A stretch of 64,000 nucleotides of DNA from Paramecium sonneborni (lineage: Eukaryota; Ciliophora; Oligohymenophorea; Peniculida; Parameciidae). The stretch is taken from positions 203,443-267,442 of the forward strand of contig CAJJDN010000053.1 in NCBI GenBank assembly GCA_905182985.1. The letters run 5' to 3'. Made by a program: the position numbers and the translations under genes. Below are positions 1-13,299 of the stretch, in pieces. Every line of letters begins with the position of its first letter. The stretch's first letter is position 1. The notes under the pieces were generated by a model. The model did not search any database and was not told the origin of the DNA. It saw only the letters and a list, made by a program, of their open reading frames with translations.

Positions 1-1
1 T

Positions 2-310
2 ATGAAGAAAAAATTTTTTTTTGAGGAACTACTAAATGTAATAAAAGTATCTTTTGATATTATTGAGATTTTTTTATTATGTTCTTAATTCCAAAGAATT
101 TATTTTGTATTAGTATTCATTTATGTAATTAATGATACATTATTAACTAGAGCATTAAAAATCTTAGGAAAAATAATTTTTATCTTTATTTGTTCGATAA
201 TTTCATTTGAATTTCTAGTGATTTTTTAAATGATTACTTTAATTTTGAATTAACAATTTTTAGATAAATAAAGAAAGACTATTATTTTTAAACTTATATT
301 TTTTGATTGA
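2..310 (+). CDS. possible small hydrophobic protein (doubtful)
   Basis: Read in code 6, an ATG at position 2 opens 102 codons without TGA. The product is rich in Phe, Ile and Leu and could form two membrane segments after a short Lys-rich start. I recognise no family. It lies at the window edge, so it may be the end of a longer gene. In DNA this AT-rich an ORF of this length can arise by chance, so support is weak. Confidence 0.2.
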
Positions 311-480
311 CCCATGAAAAAAATCCTATTTTATATTAATCTAAATCCAAGATTTGTTTCATAGAATATATAATTAACTTTTCATTATTATTAAAGTGAT
401 TAAAAAAATTGTAATTTTATAACTGGTAAGAGCTTATTATTGCTTAATTACAAATTTTGCAAGTAACAAAACAATCATAA

Positions 481-801
481 ATGAAAATATTTGTGATTAC
501 TGGTGTTAGATCTTCTCTTTCCAAAAGACGATCTTAATTTTTTGAATGCGATTATCTATGTTGCTATACTTTTACCAATATATTTCATGGAAAAAATGAT
601 ATGTAAATTGAATTCAGTTTTAAAACCTTCAAATAAGTTTTGGTTGATTTCTAATTTCAATCAGATTCTTTATAAAAGTTAATAGTAATGAGGGAATTAA
701 GCTTAATAATAATATCATCATCAACATGTAAAGACATATCTCTCTAACTTCTATTAATAGAATTTTCAGTTATTAAATAATTCACAAAATCTTGTGTTTG
801 A
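481..801 (+). CDS. possible 106-residue protein (doubtful)
   Basis: A code-6 ORF of 106 codons begins with ATG and MKIFVITGV and ends with TGA 40 bp before the tectonic start codon. Its N-terminal half contains two Cys close together and mixed polar residues. Its C-terminal half is AT-driven (runs of Ile, Ser, Leu). No domain is recognised. It could be a small gene just upstream of the tectonic gene or a chance ORF. Confidence 0.22.
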
Positions 802-841
802 ATGCTGCATATATTTCTAATAATAATTTTTTCTCATTAAT

Positions 842-2425
842 ATGATTAAATTAATTTTTTTTTTTGTTTAGCTTAATATATTGGTAAAGGGAGAAATTGC
901 TTTAGATATTTTTGATGAAACAAAATAAGCAAATGATAACACGACATTTAATATATAAAATGATGAATACTGTTTTTGTAACTTGAATGTAAATGCAATT
1001 GATGACAGATGTTGTTGTGATAAGGGAGATACAACTACAACTACAAATACAAACACAACATCTACAACTGAATGCTTATTAGGTTCTGTTAAGAGGACGT
1101 GTATCAAAAAATATATATTATCGAGACAAAATGTTGATTAATGTAATAATTCAAAATTATTTTTTAGGGATCTAAGTTGTAGAGCAATCAAATTAAATTT
1201 GTTTTATTTATGAAAAAAGCAGTCTTTCAAATTCAGGAGTTACCTTGCCATAAACACTCAATAATCCAATTTATTTACAAAGTTATTTTAAAGATTATAT
1301 TGTTCCTTAAACTAAAGTTTCCAAAGCCGATTCTTAATAAATAGTAATATATTAAACGAATGATAAATCTAATATCCTAATTTATAGAGATTCAAACGGA
1401 ATATGCAGACAGACCAAAAGATTCATAAATTTTAAATAGATTCAAAGATAAAGTTGTTTAATGTTATCCTGTTAGTCTACATTGTAATCCATTAATTCAA
1501 ATGGACTATCTATTTAGTATTATTAGAAATCATAGAATGTGTATGTATAATAAGCATAGCCATCTGGATGTGTAAGTGGTCAATCTATATTTATGGGTAC
1601 ATCTCCTGTAAAAACAACACCAAGCTTTAATTCAAAGATTTTTGCATACTTTTCTAGTGATTAAACACTTTACAATTATTTTAGTGAAGTGATATATGCT
1701 AATGCTAGTAAAATACATAATTTATTTTAATAGATACTAATTCTAATTTCTAAGGAAAGGCTGGGTATGTTTATGGATAGTCTGTTTAAGGACATGTTAA
1801 TTTATAAACAAATCCTTTTGGATATAAAATTTATAGAGGTAAAGTATCAGCCAAAGATTCAACTTGCTCAGTTATTGATGATCTGAATCCTCTTAATTAT
1901 GAATCTCTTCGATTTGGGTAAAATGTCTAATTTTCTTGTTCTTATTCACTTAATTCTTCAAGTATATCTACTTTTTCTTGGTTTGGATTACTACTTTTTA
2001 ATAGTTTTCCATACAATACGTTATTAGGCCTAGCAAAAACTCCCTTATTTGGAAGTAGCAGCTTAGATTTTGTTAATTTAACAACAACTGCACCTTCAAC
2101 TGATTATATATACTAAACATAGACTGTTTTAATATTTACAGACGAATTTGGAATGAAAGAAGGTAGACAAAACTATATATCTTCTTTTTAAATATTTTAT
2201 ACAGATCAAATTCTAAAAACTGCTATGCCTACAAATTCAAAACTTTATAGGTTCAATTTAAAAATTAAATTTATCAATTTACCTCATGATGAAATAGAAA
2301 ATAGTGTTCCACAAGATCCCCCTTTTATACCTTAATTACCATCAGATATATTCTTCCCTATATGGTATGAAACCTTTGATGTTTTGGTAGGTACAACAAT
2401 GATTGTTTTTATATTTTTTATTTGA
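842..2425 (+). CDS. tectonic-family protein (ciliary transition zone)
   Basis: Tectonics are secreted or membrane proteins of the ciliary transition zone (MKS/B9 module) that gate entry of membrane proteins into cilia. The start MIKLIFFFVQLN looks like a signal peptide. Next comes a cysteine block with CFCNLNVN and DRCCCDKGD, which matches the CxCxxxxxxCDxNCCCD signature of tectonics. Further on are GKAGYVYGQSV (the family's GNPGYxxGKPV) and LRFGQNVQFSC. The C-terminus has the LPSDIFFP element (family: LPxDxFYP), then a hydrophobic tail ending at TGA. Introns seen include 1143-1167 (25 nt) and 1708-1733 (26 nt), and both restore the frame. The stop lies 20 bp from the stop of the convergent SDR gene. 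The family call is mine from motifs, and the exons between 1,200 and 1,700 are not fully resolved. Confidence 0.82.
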
Positions 2426-2445
2426 TATTATTAACATTTAATATA

Positions 2446-3429
2446 TCATTCTTATCTCTTCGTTACATCTTCAGCTCCCTTCTTATGCGACATTGAAATC
2501 ATAAAATTTCTTATAAACGATGGTAATGAACTTTCGAAATATACTTAAATTTAGTAAATGCAATTTGGAGTAATTTCATTCGTCCTTCCAACATATTTCC
2601 AAGTAGATTAAACTAATATTATTAAGACTCCTTTTTTATGTTTTATCATTGCAGTACTTACATAATAAGGTTTTAAAGTTAAGATGTCAATATTTTTATG
2701 GTTTCTTAATTCTAATGATAAAGCATCAAAAAAACTTGCCATTCCAACCTAAAATTCTTAATTATAATACTTTAGATGATCCATATCCAAAAAAAAATGG
2801 AATTGGTTAATATGATGTAGCAGAACTTAAATTCAAAATTAATGATTAGTATTTATTTCTTAAAACATTTAATTGATGACAGCCTATGTTACCATTATTT
2901 GATCAACAAAATTAATATAAAACCCTTCCATAATATTTTTAATGGGTAATCTATTAAAAATTCCAAAAGAACCTTTAGTTGTTCCAACATTATTAATTAA
3001 TATAGATATGTCTAGCTTTGAAATTTCTTATTAGAATTTCTTATAGAATTCTAGATTATCACCTTTAGCAAAATCAATTAATAAAGTTTTCACCATCAAT
3101 TCACTTTTTATAGATTTGATTTCTTATTGTATTGAATCTAAGCTTGCTTAATTGAAATCTACAATAATTAAATTAAATCCTTTTCTGGCTAAATCTAAAG
3201 CAAATTCTCTTCCTATTCCTCCAGCTCCTCCGGTTATAAGAGCATATGATCCTTTTCCATATCTATTTGCAATATCTACTTATTATAAACTTAATGTTGA
3301 AATAATAGCTTTTGCTCTTCTAAATAGGAATTTTGTTGTCAAATAAAGTCCTAAGATCGTAATATGCGGATCAATTTTTCGTTTATTTTTAGAATAAAAT
3401 TTAATAGCTTTGCTAAGAATATTATTCAT
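2446..3429 (-). CDS. short-chain dehydrogenase, 3-ketoacyl-CoA reductase / HSD17B12-like
   Basis: An NAD(P)H-dependent oxidoreductase of the SDR superfamily. The N-terminal region ([13 protein letters not shown]) precedes the Rossmann glycine motif [13 protein letters not shown], then LIIVDFNQASL, the LINNVG (NNAG-like) motif, and the catalytic YGSSK tetrad residues. A 22-nt intron right after YGSSK must be removed to continue into [14 protein letters not shown]. The layout, with a membrane-proximal N-terminus ahead of the Rossmann fold, resembles very-long-chain 3-oxoacyl-CoA reductase (HSD17B12/KAR), which acts in ER fatty-acid elongation. A steroid dehydrogenase role is the alternative. 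It starts at the ATG of [11 protein letters not shown] and ends in [12 protein letters not shown] before TGA. That tail recalls the lysine-bearing retention signals of ER enzymes, but this is only suggestive. Confidence 0.83.
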
Positions 3430-3567
3430 ATTTTTAATTTCTAAATAAAATAATTAATTCTAACTACATAAAAAGAATAAAATTATTCATGAGCAGCATT
3501 TCTATGATCTTCAATTATCAATAGCATTACAAAATAATTTAATCTATATTTTGAATTTTATTTTTCT

Positions 3568-4110
3568 ATGGCATCATCTAAATATCTAAGAAATGAGCAA
3601 ATATTGTATCATTTTATCAAACTTTTCTTCTAGTTTAATAAAATTTTTATTAAATCAAATGCACTGAAGAATATAGTCACAATCTTTTTGATATGTTTAT
3701 GGCTATCTGAGAGGTCTAATGAAGTGTGTTATGAGATCTTAGATGGATGTTATTTTCTGAGGATGTAAATAGGGTCAGCATTAAATTATGTAGTTTTTCA
3801 ATCATATGAATTTATTAAAATGATTAGGTTATTTTAATTACCTAATTTTCATCTTGGTAATACTTTGGTAATTGCTGCAATGTGTAGTATAGAAATAAAA
3901 CTTATATTAAGTTTTATAGTAAGTCAATCAAAAAATATATGTCGATAAGAACTCCATTTTGATTAAACTATCTATCTCATTTAGGATTTGCATTTAAATG
4001 TTTAGACAGAGATTAATAAGAATAGGATAAAATTGGCTTGTATGGAATGGATAAATAGGTTTAGTCTTAAAATGTATAAAGTCTTGTTTTATTTTTTATT
4101 ATTATATTGA
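3568..4110 (+). CDS. hypothetical 180-residue hydrophobic protein
   Basis: An uninterrupted code-6 ORF runs from ATG (MASSKYLRNEQ) through 180 codons to TGA at 4108-4110. The product has at least two likely membrane stretches (near residues 34-44 and 100-125) and a hydrophobic C-terminal end. No intron is needed. Its stop lies 1 bp from the stop of the convergent gene at 4112-5536, a spacing usual in this window. I recognise no family. With only TGA as stop, an ORF of this length has a modest chance of occurring at random, so it may not be real. Confidence 0.38.
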
Positions 4111-4111
4111 A

Positions 4112-5536
4112 TCAAATATTAATGAATGATCTGAAATCTAAGCCATTACCACTATATAAGTATGGAGCAATAAAGGAATTGTCAGCAACTTTAATATGAT
4201 ATCCAAAATCAGTAGGATTTCCAAATACTAAATTATTTGAAAAAGCAGTTTCTTAAGCTAATCTTTTGATAATATGCTATTTTACTTAATTTATGAAGCT
4301 TACACATTCTCAATTCTACTGATGATACGATTTTATTCAAAAACAACCTCATAAGAATTATCAGTGTTTTTAAGAACTTATCTAATGAATGGTATTGCTC
4401 TCTTTGCCTATAATTTACATATTTAAAATAATATACCTATCCTTACTTTGCTAAATAAAAGAATGCTGCAGCAACAGTAGGTACTGCCAATACCGTTGAA
4501 TAGTATGCATCACCTCGGTAGAATAAATAGAGGAAATAACCTGCAAAGACGCCTGCCAATATTTGATATCTCAAAACATGATGCTCTTATGCCTATGATT
4601 CAAAGACTAATTTCTATCCTTTTTCATTAAATCTATTCTAAGCAAATCCTGATTGGTATTCCTTTTCATATAATTCTTATAAAAATAATTTGAAATCATG
4701 TCCATCAACATTTCTAGCATATTCTTGATCTTCAGCTGAAAATTGCTTTGTAGCTCTATCGACAGTTTGAATAAATATTTATTTTTCTTATGTTTATTAA
4801 TCCAACTTTTCTGTCTTTTAAATATCAGTTTCTTAGTTTGATTCTATGAATGATTTGATCAAACCCACATATCTAATTATTAAATGCTAAAATACCTTCC
4901 TTGATTAAATTAATAGTTTTGGAAGATTGATTCAAGTGATTCTGTTAATTGAGCTGCCAATTATGGATCTTTGACTTCTGTTCTTATTTTATTTATAACT
5001 GCATTAGTTCTTTCTCTGAAAATTGATTCTAATTGTTAAACATAGCCTCTAAAATATTAAATAATCTCTACGGTGAGACTAAATTATCATAATGAATTCC
5101 TTCTAAATAAATGCTAAACAAATCTTGAGCTGCTTATTTTCTAGCTTCATTTGTAAGTTTGCTAATTTCTGGGATTCTATATTAAAGACTTTAGGCAAAT
5201 TATTGTAAGTTTTCACCATTTGGTTGTTATTATCTGAATAATAACTCTAATTTTTCAACATGAAGCTAAATAAATAGAAATAAATTAGTAAACCTTATAA
5301 TCATTTGGGTTTGGGAAATTTTAAGGTCTAAGCAATAAACTCAATTGGTAGATACCAGAGAGTTTTGTTAATTGAGAGGTTGTCAATCCATATTTATTTG
5401 CTACTTATTGGAATTGGGCAATTTAAGCTTATTAAACAGATGGATTTGCAGCTTCTCTTAAACATACATACTCTCTTAAGTATCTTAAACGAGTTGGATT
5501 ATGTCTAATAGAATTTCCAAACACTTATCTAAACAT
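4112..5536 (-). CDS. unrecognised protein with C-terminal membrane segments
   Basis: The start ATG gives MFRQVFGNSIRHNPTRLRYL, an Arg-rich N-terminus that could be a mitochondrial targeting peptide. A Gln-rich helical region follows (YGLTTSQLTKLSGIYQL, LFRQQQPNGENLQQFAQSL). Further down is a hydrophobic block, ILAGVFAGYFLYLFY then YYSTVLAVPTVAAAFFYLA, consistent with two membrane helices. The end is a conserved-looking globular tail (NNLVFGNPTDFGYHIKVADN) before TGA. At least three introns are implied by frame: one after NPNDYK, one after FFYLAKQ and one near 4,300. The helical bundle followed by paired membrane segments recalls mitochondrial inner-membrane assembly proteins, but I cannot name a family and this is inference only. 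Confidence 0.7.
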
Positions 5537-5638
5537 TCTTAAGATATTTAATTTAAAGAATAAATGGATATTCAAGTTTCTATGAATTTATATGATAATA
5601 TATAATTAATTATTTTATTCTGTATAAAATATTATAAT

Positions 5639-8600
5639 TCATTACATTTAATTATCATAAATATCAGTTTAGTTATTAGTTTAAGATATAGATTTTATTG
5701 ATTTTTTACTAAAACCTTAAACATAGTCATTTGGTTTTAAGGAGAGTTTTTTGGATTATTAAATACTTTTTTTTTATTGACTATATTTATTAGCTGATTC
5801 ATCAGATCTATCATTTTGAATGTTTCTATTGCTCTCAAATTTATCAATTAAATGTTCTTGAAAGTCTTTTGTATATTTTTACATAACTTAAAATTAATAA
5901 TAATATTTTACCATCTTCATCTTCATCTTCATCTTGTGAAACTCTATTAGAATCATTTTCAATAGGTTTAACTTAATGTAGAAAAATATCATCTTTATAA
6001 ATTTCAGTATTCGGCACTGATTTGAATTTAGGTCTTCCATAATATGGTCTTCTGGGATGATCTGTGTCTTTAGAACTCCTAGATAAGATTTCAATCTTGT
6101 TATCAAATGATGAATCAGAACTGAATCCATCACTAAAATATTCTTATTCTAATAAAATATCTGTTTCTTTTTATTATTTCTTCTTTTCTCCATATCTTTT
6201 AAGTGTTTTAAAAGCCATGTTTACAAATAAATACTAAACAATAGGATTAACAAGAGAGACTTCTTTTGATTGTACAATTTATTTTTTTTTCAATCTCTTC
6301 AAAGTTTCTTCTTCTTTTTATAAGATTTTCTCTGCTCCTTCTTAACTTAGATTAACTTGAACCTTTTTCCACATGTAGGATTTCATAACACAAAATAATA
6401 TTTAGTGATATTTGACATGCCCATTATTATCAGAATAAATATTCATTTTCATAATTTATGTAGAGACATCACGTTTGGCTTGAGCTTTTAAATTTAAAGT
6501 ATATCGTTAAATATTTTCTTTATTATCATTTTATGGATTGATTCGTTTCCATTCAGTTATTTCATTTTACAATTTCTATTTTAAATCATAACCAATAGGT
6601 TTTTCCATTTCCAACAATAAAGGTACAAGTAACTATTAATGCATTTTCATGCCTTTGTCTTCTTTGGCAAATTTAGACCAAGACTCAATGAACATATTTT
6701 CATATTCTTAGAATTTATTTAATGGGTTATCACTATTGAAATAATTGATCTCATATTGATCTAGAATAATAAGAATAAATAGGTTGAGCATGATATATTG
6801 TTAGATGACAATGAAAATGATAAAAAAAATACAATAATATCCTTATCCATCTTGCATAGTATCAAACATAACTTTATACCAATCTTCTCCAGTGGCACAT
6901 CTAAATAATAATTCGATTGAATGATGAAAATCTTAGAAATTATTATTATCATTTATAAGCCATCCAGTTTTAATATTACCAAATAAAAAGACTCCCAAGA
7001 TGGAGAATATAAAAAATACTAAAAACAATAAAGCAGTCACATTTAACATAGCAGGTAATGAATAGATAGCTGTTTCTATCAATTTTTATAAACCTTCAAA
7101 AGATTTGATTAATCTAAATAATCTTGTGACACGAAGTACTCTAAAAACTCTTGCTAATTATGGTCCTGCACTTAGAAATGAAATAAATGAATTTCCAGTA
7201 AAGGATAAAATGAGATCTAAAATAGATGTACATACAACAAAGAAATCAAATTGATTCCATGTATTTCTCATATATCCTACAGGTCCTAAAGCAATAATTT
7301 TAAGGATAGCTTCTATTATAAATATAAAGGTAAAAGCAGTATTAAATTATGTCAATACATTATCATAAATAATTGGTGCATCATCTTAAGATAAACCCAT
7401 AATAATAATATTAATTAAAATGATCATCAAAATTACAGGATCGAAATACTTGTGTTTAATAATTGTAAAGATCTTTGCCCTAAATAGATTCTCAGGACTA
7501 AAGAACATTGCAAGGTTTGGATTAGAATGAACAATCAATTTTTATAGTTCTATCCAATCTACTTAAGATTAAGTCAAGATTTAATCTCTTGAAGCTTCTT
7601 CAGCTAAATGATAGTTGACTAATATAACACCAATAAAGAGATTCATTAATAAGATTGAACCAAATAATATGAATACTATGAAATACCAAGAAAATTATAA
7701 TTAAGATCCCTTTATTGGTCCTGTTTCATCTGCATCTATAAACCAATACATCATATCTGGCCATCCTTCTAATGTTGATAAAATAAATAATGTCAACATA
7801 CCATTTAAAATATTATCAAAATTAGTTTTTCTATTCTCCCAAACACCACCATTTTATTTACAATCTTCAATTTCATAATCATAATGAGTTTCATCATCTC
7901 CAAAATTACAATAACTCATTTTGTTTTTCTATAAATTTATACCTAGAATTGCAAACATCATCCATACTAAAATCACAACAATTGCCACATTAAAAATACC
8001 ATTTATAGATTATAATAATGCTGATACCAATATCTTCATTGATCTATTATGAGTTATGAATCTAAGTGGACGTAATGTTCTTAATAATCTTAATATCTTT
8101 ACAAAACTTAAATTTATTGATGTAACACTCACATCTACAAATGAAGCTATTACAATAAAGAAATCTAAGACATTCCAAGATTCTCTTAAATAAGAATTAT
8201 CTTATTATATAAATCCAAATGCTATTATTTTCATACACATTTCAATTCCAAAAAATACAGCAAACATTATGTCTATATCCAAAGATATATCTTTTAATTA
8301 TTCTTCATCATCTGTTATGTAAGTATCAAATACTAATTTAGTTGATGTCAAAAATATCATACAAAAAATTAATGTTTCAAATTTACTATCCTTTACTATT
8401 CTATAACATATTCTTCTTACAATATTTTATTGACTTAATAAATATAATGAATATTAACATATTCCAGGTTCTATAAAATATTAAAATGTTTATTTCCCTT
8501 ATTTATGTTTTTGAATATCATGATGATCATCAATATTTTCTAATTATTATGCAATTGTCATCTTCTTTGTCCTTATTGTTGATTTCTATGCAATTGTTGA

Positions 8601-11600
8601 ATTTGCAGCATAAGTAGTAGTATTATCCATAACTGAATCCTTTCCTATCTCTATGTTTGTATCTAAACCAGCCTTATCATTTTTATACTCTTCCTCAAAG
8701 TTTTCTAATAATATTGCTAAAAATAAATTCAAAAAAACATAATTTCCAATCATTATCCATAATACTAAATAAGGTATTGTTATAAATGCAGAAACATCTT
8801 AAATTAACAAATCCCATAAAATACTATTCCAATTTTCTAAAGTTAACACTTAAAATACAACCAAAAATGCGCTTTAAATATCATCATAACTTTATCTACT
8901 TGGTGTCTTAGATAATTATCCACCAAAAAATGCCATACCCAAAAGTGTAAAAATGAATATAAATAACAACAATAAAATCATTATATACATGAAAGATTAA
9001 AAAGCATTACTTAATACTTTTATTAGAAATCCCATAAATTATAAACTTCTCATTAATTTAGTAACTCTTAATACTCTAAAAGCTCTAAATATTCTTACTG
9101 ATCTAAATGCTGATAATGATGATTTTCCATTCGATCCTCCTCCCAAAAAGAATAATTCTACTAAACTAAGAGCTACTATTGCAGCATCAAATATATTCAT
9201 TGAATCTAAAAAATATTTTTTTAAACCCATTCCTATTAATTTTAATCCTAATTCTATTGTAAATAATATTGTAAATCCAAAATTAAATTAATTTGTTATT
9301 TCAGAACTACTCTCTGGTAATAAACCATCTAATGCTAAAATTATTGTATTTAATGCAACAGCCAAATTCATTAAACCTTCAAAATAACCTGATTAAACCA
9401 AATATAGTAAGTGATTTTAAGTTACTAATAAAAAACCTATTATTCCTTTTAAATATATATAAGTTTCTCTTGTAGAATAATTTAAAGCTTTCATAACAGA
9501 ATTCATTTGTTTTGCAAATGTTTAATCATAAAATGTATAATCTGCTATTTAAAGTACATCCTCAATTGAAGCTTAAGCAGTTATTATTCCATTACTTTCA
9601 TGAATATCCTTTTATTTTATTTCATAATATTCGTAATAGAAAACTCCTTTTTATAGATCTTTTTCTAAAGGAGAAAGCAATTCTAACTCTTCTTAATTTA
9701 ATTATTTATTTATTTCCACTTAATATATTCTATTAAGATCAACTATACAATCTGAACTTTCCTAAAATTTTTCTCCCAATTTTTCATAATTTAATTATTC
9801 ACTTTTTTCTACTTTTCTTTTCTTTCTTTTTTAGTTTAATGTCTAATTTCCACTTCCTATAAAATTATTTTAATCTTCATCATTACGAATTTCATTTTCT
9901 TCTTCTGATTCCGAATTTTCATTTTAATTTTCTTAATTTTATTCTTCTTTAACATCTCCAATCTTTTCTTAAGGCATTTGTAAATCTTCCAAAGGATGTT
10001 ATTCATCAAAAATTGGTTATACTCTTCTTAAACTTATATTTGTTTTTCTAAATTTAGTTCCAGATTTCAAATAACCTGATTTTGTTATGCTTTTTGTTTT
10101 AACATTACTAGATTTTTTAAAATTTAATAATTATCTTGAATTCTTAAAACAATAAGTAATTTTGATATCTTATTCCTTTATTTTTTGTTCTTATTCTAAT
10201 TTTTTTTGTTCTAATTTATAAAGCATTTATGAAATTAGTATATCATTAATACTATTGAATTCAGCATCTACAAATATTATGGGATAAAAATTAGTATTAA
10301 ATAACTTAGATTTTAATTTCAATGAAGCTTCATCTAAATTTTACTAAGCATTTTTATGAAGATCTTTAAGTCTTTTATTTTCCATTTTTTTTTATCTATT
10401 CAACTCTTTTTACATCTATTTTAAATTTACACTATTAATATTTGTAATCTTTTCTTCAATTTCTATATCCATTTCTTCTAATCTTTATTCTAATTCTTCA
10501 TCGGATAGACTATTTAATTCACTTAAATTAACACTATCAAATTCATTATCATCAAGAGATTTTTATGAATCAGGTTTTGGAGAGTTGCGTATTTGTTTAT
10601 GAAATTTCATCCCTGCAGCTAAAGGAAACATTTGATTTGTTTTAACTTTCTAGGATTATTATTTAACTAAGGTTAATTTATAATTTTACTTTCGCCAATT
10701 TTAGGAATTTCTAATTTATTATTAACTGGAGATCTGTCAAAATGTGATTCACCACTTTTACCACTATCTATTGAGGCTCTATGATGAACTAACATAGTTC
10801 CACCATTTAATGGTCTAATATTCTCAGATTATAAATCTATCATTGGAGAATTCATAAATTCAGAATTCAATTATTAATCACATAATTGTGTACTCTTTTT
10901 AGGTTACTTATTAAAACTTCCACTCTCATTATCAAACATCTATTTTGAGGAGGTTTTATCATCATTATTGCTTGATTAACTATTTCTTCTAACTCCACTA
11001 GATCTTCTTGCATTTGTATTTTATTAATTTTATGTTACCTATTATTATTATTAATTCAATTTATTTTAATTACCCATTCCATAAATACCTTCAATCTTAA
11101 CTAATTTTTTATTTAATTTCACAGGTTGACTATAATATATTGCTGATTTTATTGGTTCAAAATTCATCTTATTTTTATACTTCCATCTTTTTTTTTATGT
11201 ATACTTTATCATATTAATTTAAGAAACTCCTCTTTAAGAAAATTTTCTATTATTCATAATAGCATTTTAATCTATCTAGTTTTACCTATCCCAAGTAATT
11301 CCAAAACCAGTTGTATCTACTTTTTCTCTTTCAGGAACATATAAATTTAATTTTCTTAATTATTTGTAATCATATTCCTCAATTTCTTCTATAATTTATT
11401 CTAATTCTTCCTATATTTTTTCAGGTTTAAAATTTAATTTAATAATTGCTAAGGTCAAATTAACTAAAAAGAAAGCTCCTACTAGGACAACAATAATAAA
11501 ATAAAATACAACAAGTTCTGAGAATGTTAACATAACAGCTGTTTAAATATCAGTCCATCCTTCTAAAGTTGTAATAATAAAGACTTATAAAAAAGCATAA

Positions 11601-12763
11601 CCAAATGTATCAAAATTAATCAAATTATTTTATGGATTTTCAATTTGTTTACCACAAATGAAATTTTCATTTAAAACTGTTTATTAAGAAGATGGACAAT
11701 TATTGTCACCTGAACAAAACAGAATTTCATCTGAAATCCATGTTATTCCATTTTCTTCTCCAATACATCTTTTTTTTAGATAACCTGAAAATAATTATAC
11801 ACCTGCAATTGCAAAAATTGAATAAAAAAACATCAATACAACAGCAGCATCTCTCAATTAAGCAATTGATGCAAACAAAGCCAATAAAATAGTTCTAAGT
11901 GCTTTGATTGATGATACTGTTCGTAAAGGTCTTAATACTCTAAAAGATCTAAGTGCATTTAGATTAACAGAATTTGAATCTAAAAAGTATGGAATGTAAG
12001 CAGTTACAATAACAGAAAAATCTAAAAAGTTCCAAGTATCTCTTAAGTATGACTTTTTTGGAAATATGAATCCCTTGATAATAAATATATATTTTTACTT
12101 ATGCAATTATTTTGAGAATAGCCTCAGCAGTATAATAGACTAAGAAAATGATATCTGTTAAGTTTTAAAATGGTGTTTAAACATCAGTTGTAGGGTCATC
12201 TATGGCTAACATTATTGAATTAAAGATAATCATTATGAGAGTAATGAATTCAAAAATATGATGTGTAGTTATCTTTTAAGCATAAAAAGAAACATGTTTT
12301 ATATTTATTAAAATTTGCTTACGAACTTCTAAGAATGGGTACCTAATAATTATATATACATAATTACTTATCTTTATAGACATAGGCAAGTTGCAAATCA
12401 TTTTTTGGAATTAATTTCACATATACATTTGTTTTGACTTTGCTTTCTTAATAAACTTACCCAAACTCTTCATCAAGGTCTTCTAAAAATTCTTACTTGA
12501 TAATATCATTTCCCATAATAAAACTCTACTCTTCTTAACAATTTGCAGTTGATTGCCCATCATTTAACAGTTCCTTAACTTTTTATAATATTTCACGATT
12601 CCGCTTTTGAACATATTCACCATATTTCTATATAAATTTCATAATTTTGATTATATACCTCATCTTCACTAAAGGAATCTCTGTCTTTATTTTAATTTTC
12701 TTTGTATTCTGCATCAGTTTATTGTTGTTTAAGATTTTCAGTTGCTTTGATTTCTTTTGACAT
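5639..12763 (-). CDS. four-domain voltage-gated calcium channel alpha-1 subunit
   Basis: A ~2,300-residue pore-forming channel with four homologous domains in one chain. Each domain shows an arginine-periodic S4 sensor: domain I (about 11,890-11,960) RSFRVLRPLRTV; II (about 9,040-9,120) SVRIFRAFRVLRV; III (about 8,040-8,110) ILRLLRTLRPLRF; IV (about 7,085-7,155) ARVFRVLRVTRLFRLIK. The four pore loops read TLEGW (I, ~11,560), TLENW (II, ~8,840), TLEGW (III, ~7,755) and TGEDW (IV, ~6,890). This gives an EEEE filter, the mark of Ca2+ rather than Na+ channels. The I-II linker is very long (about 9,400-11,450) and Asn/Ser/Glu-rich. A 25-nt intron just after the DEDEDED stretch near 5,930 leads to the last exon, which ends at TGA 5639. 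Start MSKEIKATENLKQQQ is used, but the frame stays open upstream (see 12,764). In Paramecium such channels sit in the ciliary membrane and drive reversed swimming, so a ciliary place is likely but not shown. Confidence 0.92.
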
Positions 12764-13290
12764 AATAAAATATATAAAATTTAAAAATACAATATCAATG
12801 TCCTAAATAATTATTTAAATCATGATTTATAATTTCTATTCTTCTAAGTCCTCGTAATTATTTTCATCATTAATCACGTCCTTCCTAAAATTTTCTTCTC
12901 TTTTTGATTCTTCTTAAGTTATTTAAGCCTTCTCTTATTTCCAACTAATAATATTTTTAAAGGAATTTTTATAAATTTACTAGTTTGTTTTTTCATTCTC
13001 AACATAAGAGTAATTAATATCTAAACATTTTTTATGATCAATATAAAAATCAATCTTAGTCAAAAATGAAATACAAAAATAAAAACAGTTTGTTTTTGGA
13101 AATGTCTTAAAATATCTCGATTATTTAATCAGAAAAAATTACATAAAAATAAATTAAAATCTAAATCAAAATCAGCTACAAATTCCTCTATAATTTATGT
13201 TCTTGTTTTCAATTCTTTAATGTTAAGTTTTCACATTTCTTCTTTTTTTAATATTCATTTCAAGGATTAAATAATAAAATTATAGATTAA
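12764..13290 (-). other. coding-like sequence upstream of the Ca2+ channel, unresolved
   Basis: On the minus strand the reading frame of the channel start stays open upstream with protein-like content (for example EESKREENFRKDVINDENN and YIDHKKCLDINYSYVENEK). Two small introns (27 nt and 20 nt near 13,050-13,130) would extend it further to an EEFVADFDLDFNLFL segment. No TGA separates it from the channel ATG. It may therefore be an N-terminal extension of the channel, or the end of a separate small gene whose stop is hidden by an unseen intron. I could not find a convincing start codon. Confidence 0.3.
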
Positions 13291-13299
13291 TTTCACTGA

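Noticed and set aside
5900..5940. Short CATCTT/TCATCT repeat as a microsatellite of interest
   Set aside because: It encodes the DEDEDED acidic stretch of the channel C-terminus.
9039..9230. Separate small gene with S4-like arginines
   Set aside because: It is part of domain II of the large channel, fragmented when TAA/TAG are read as stops.
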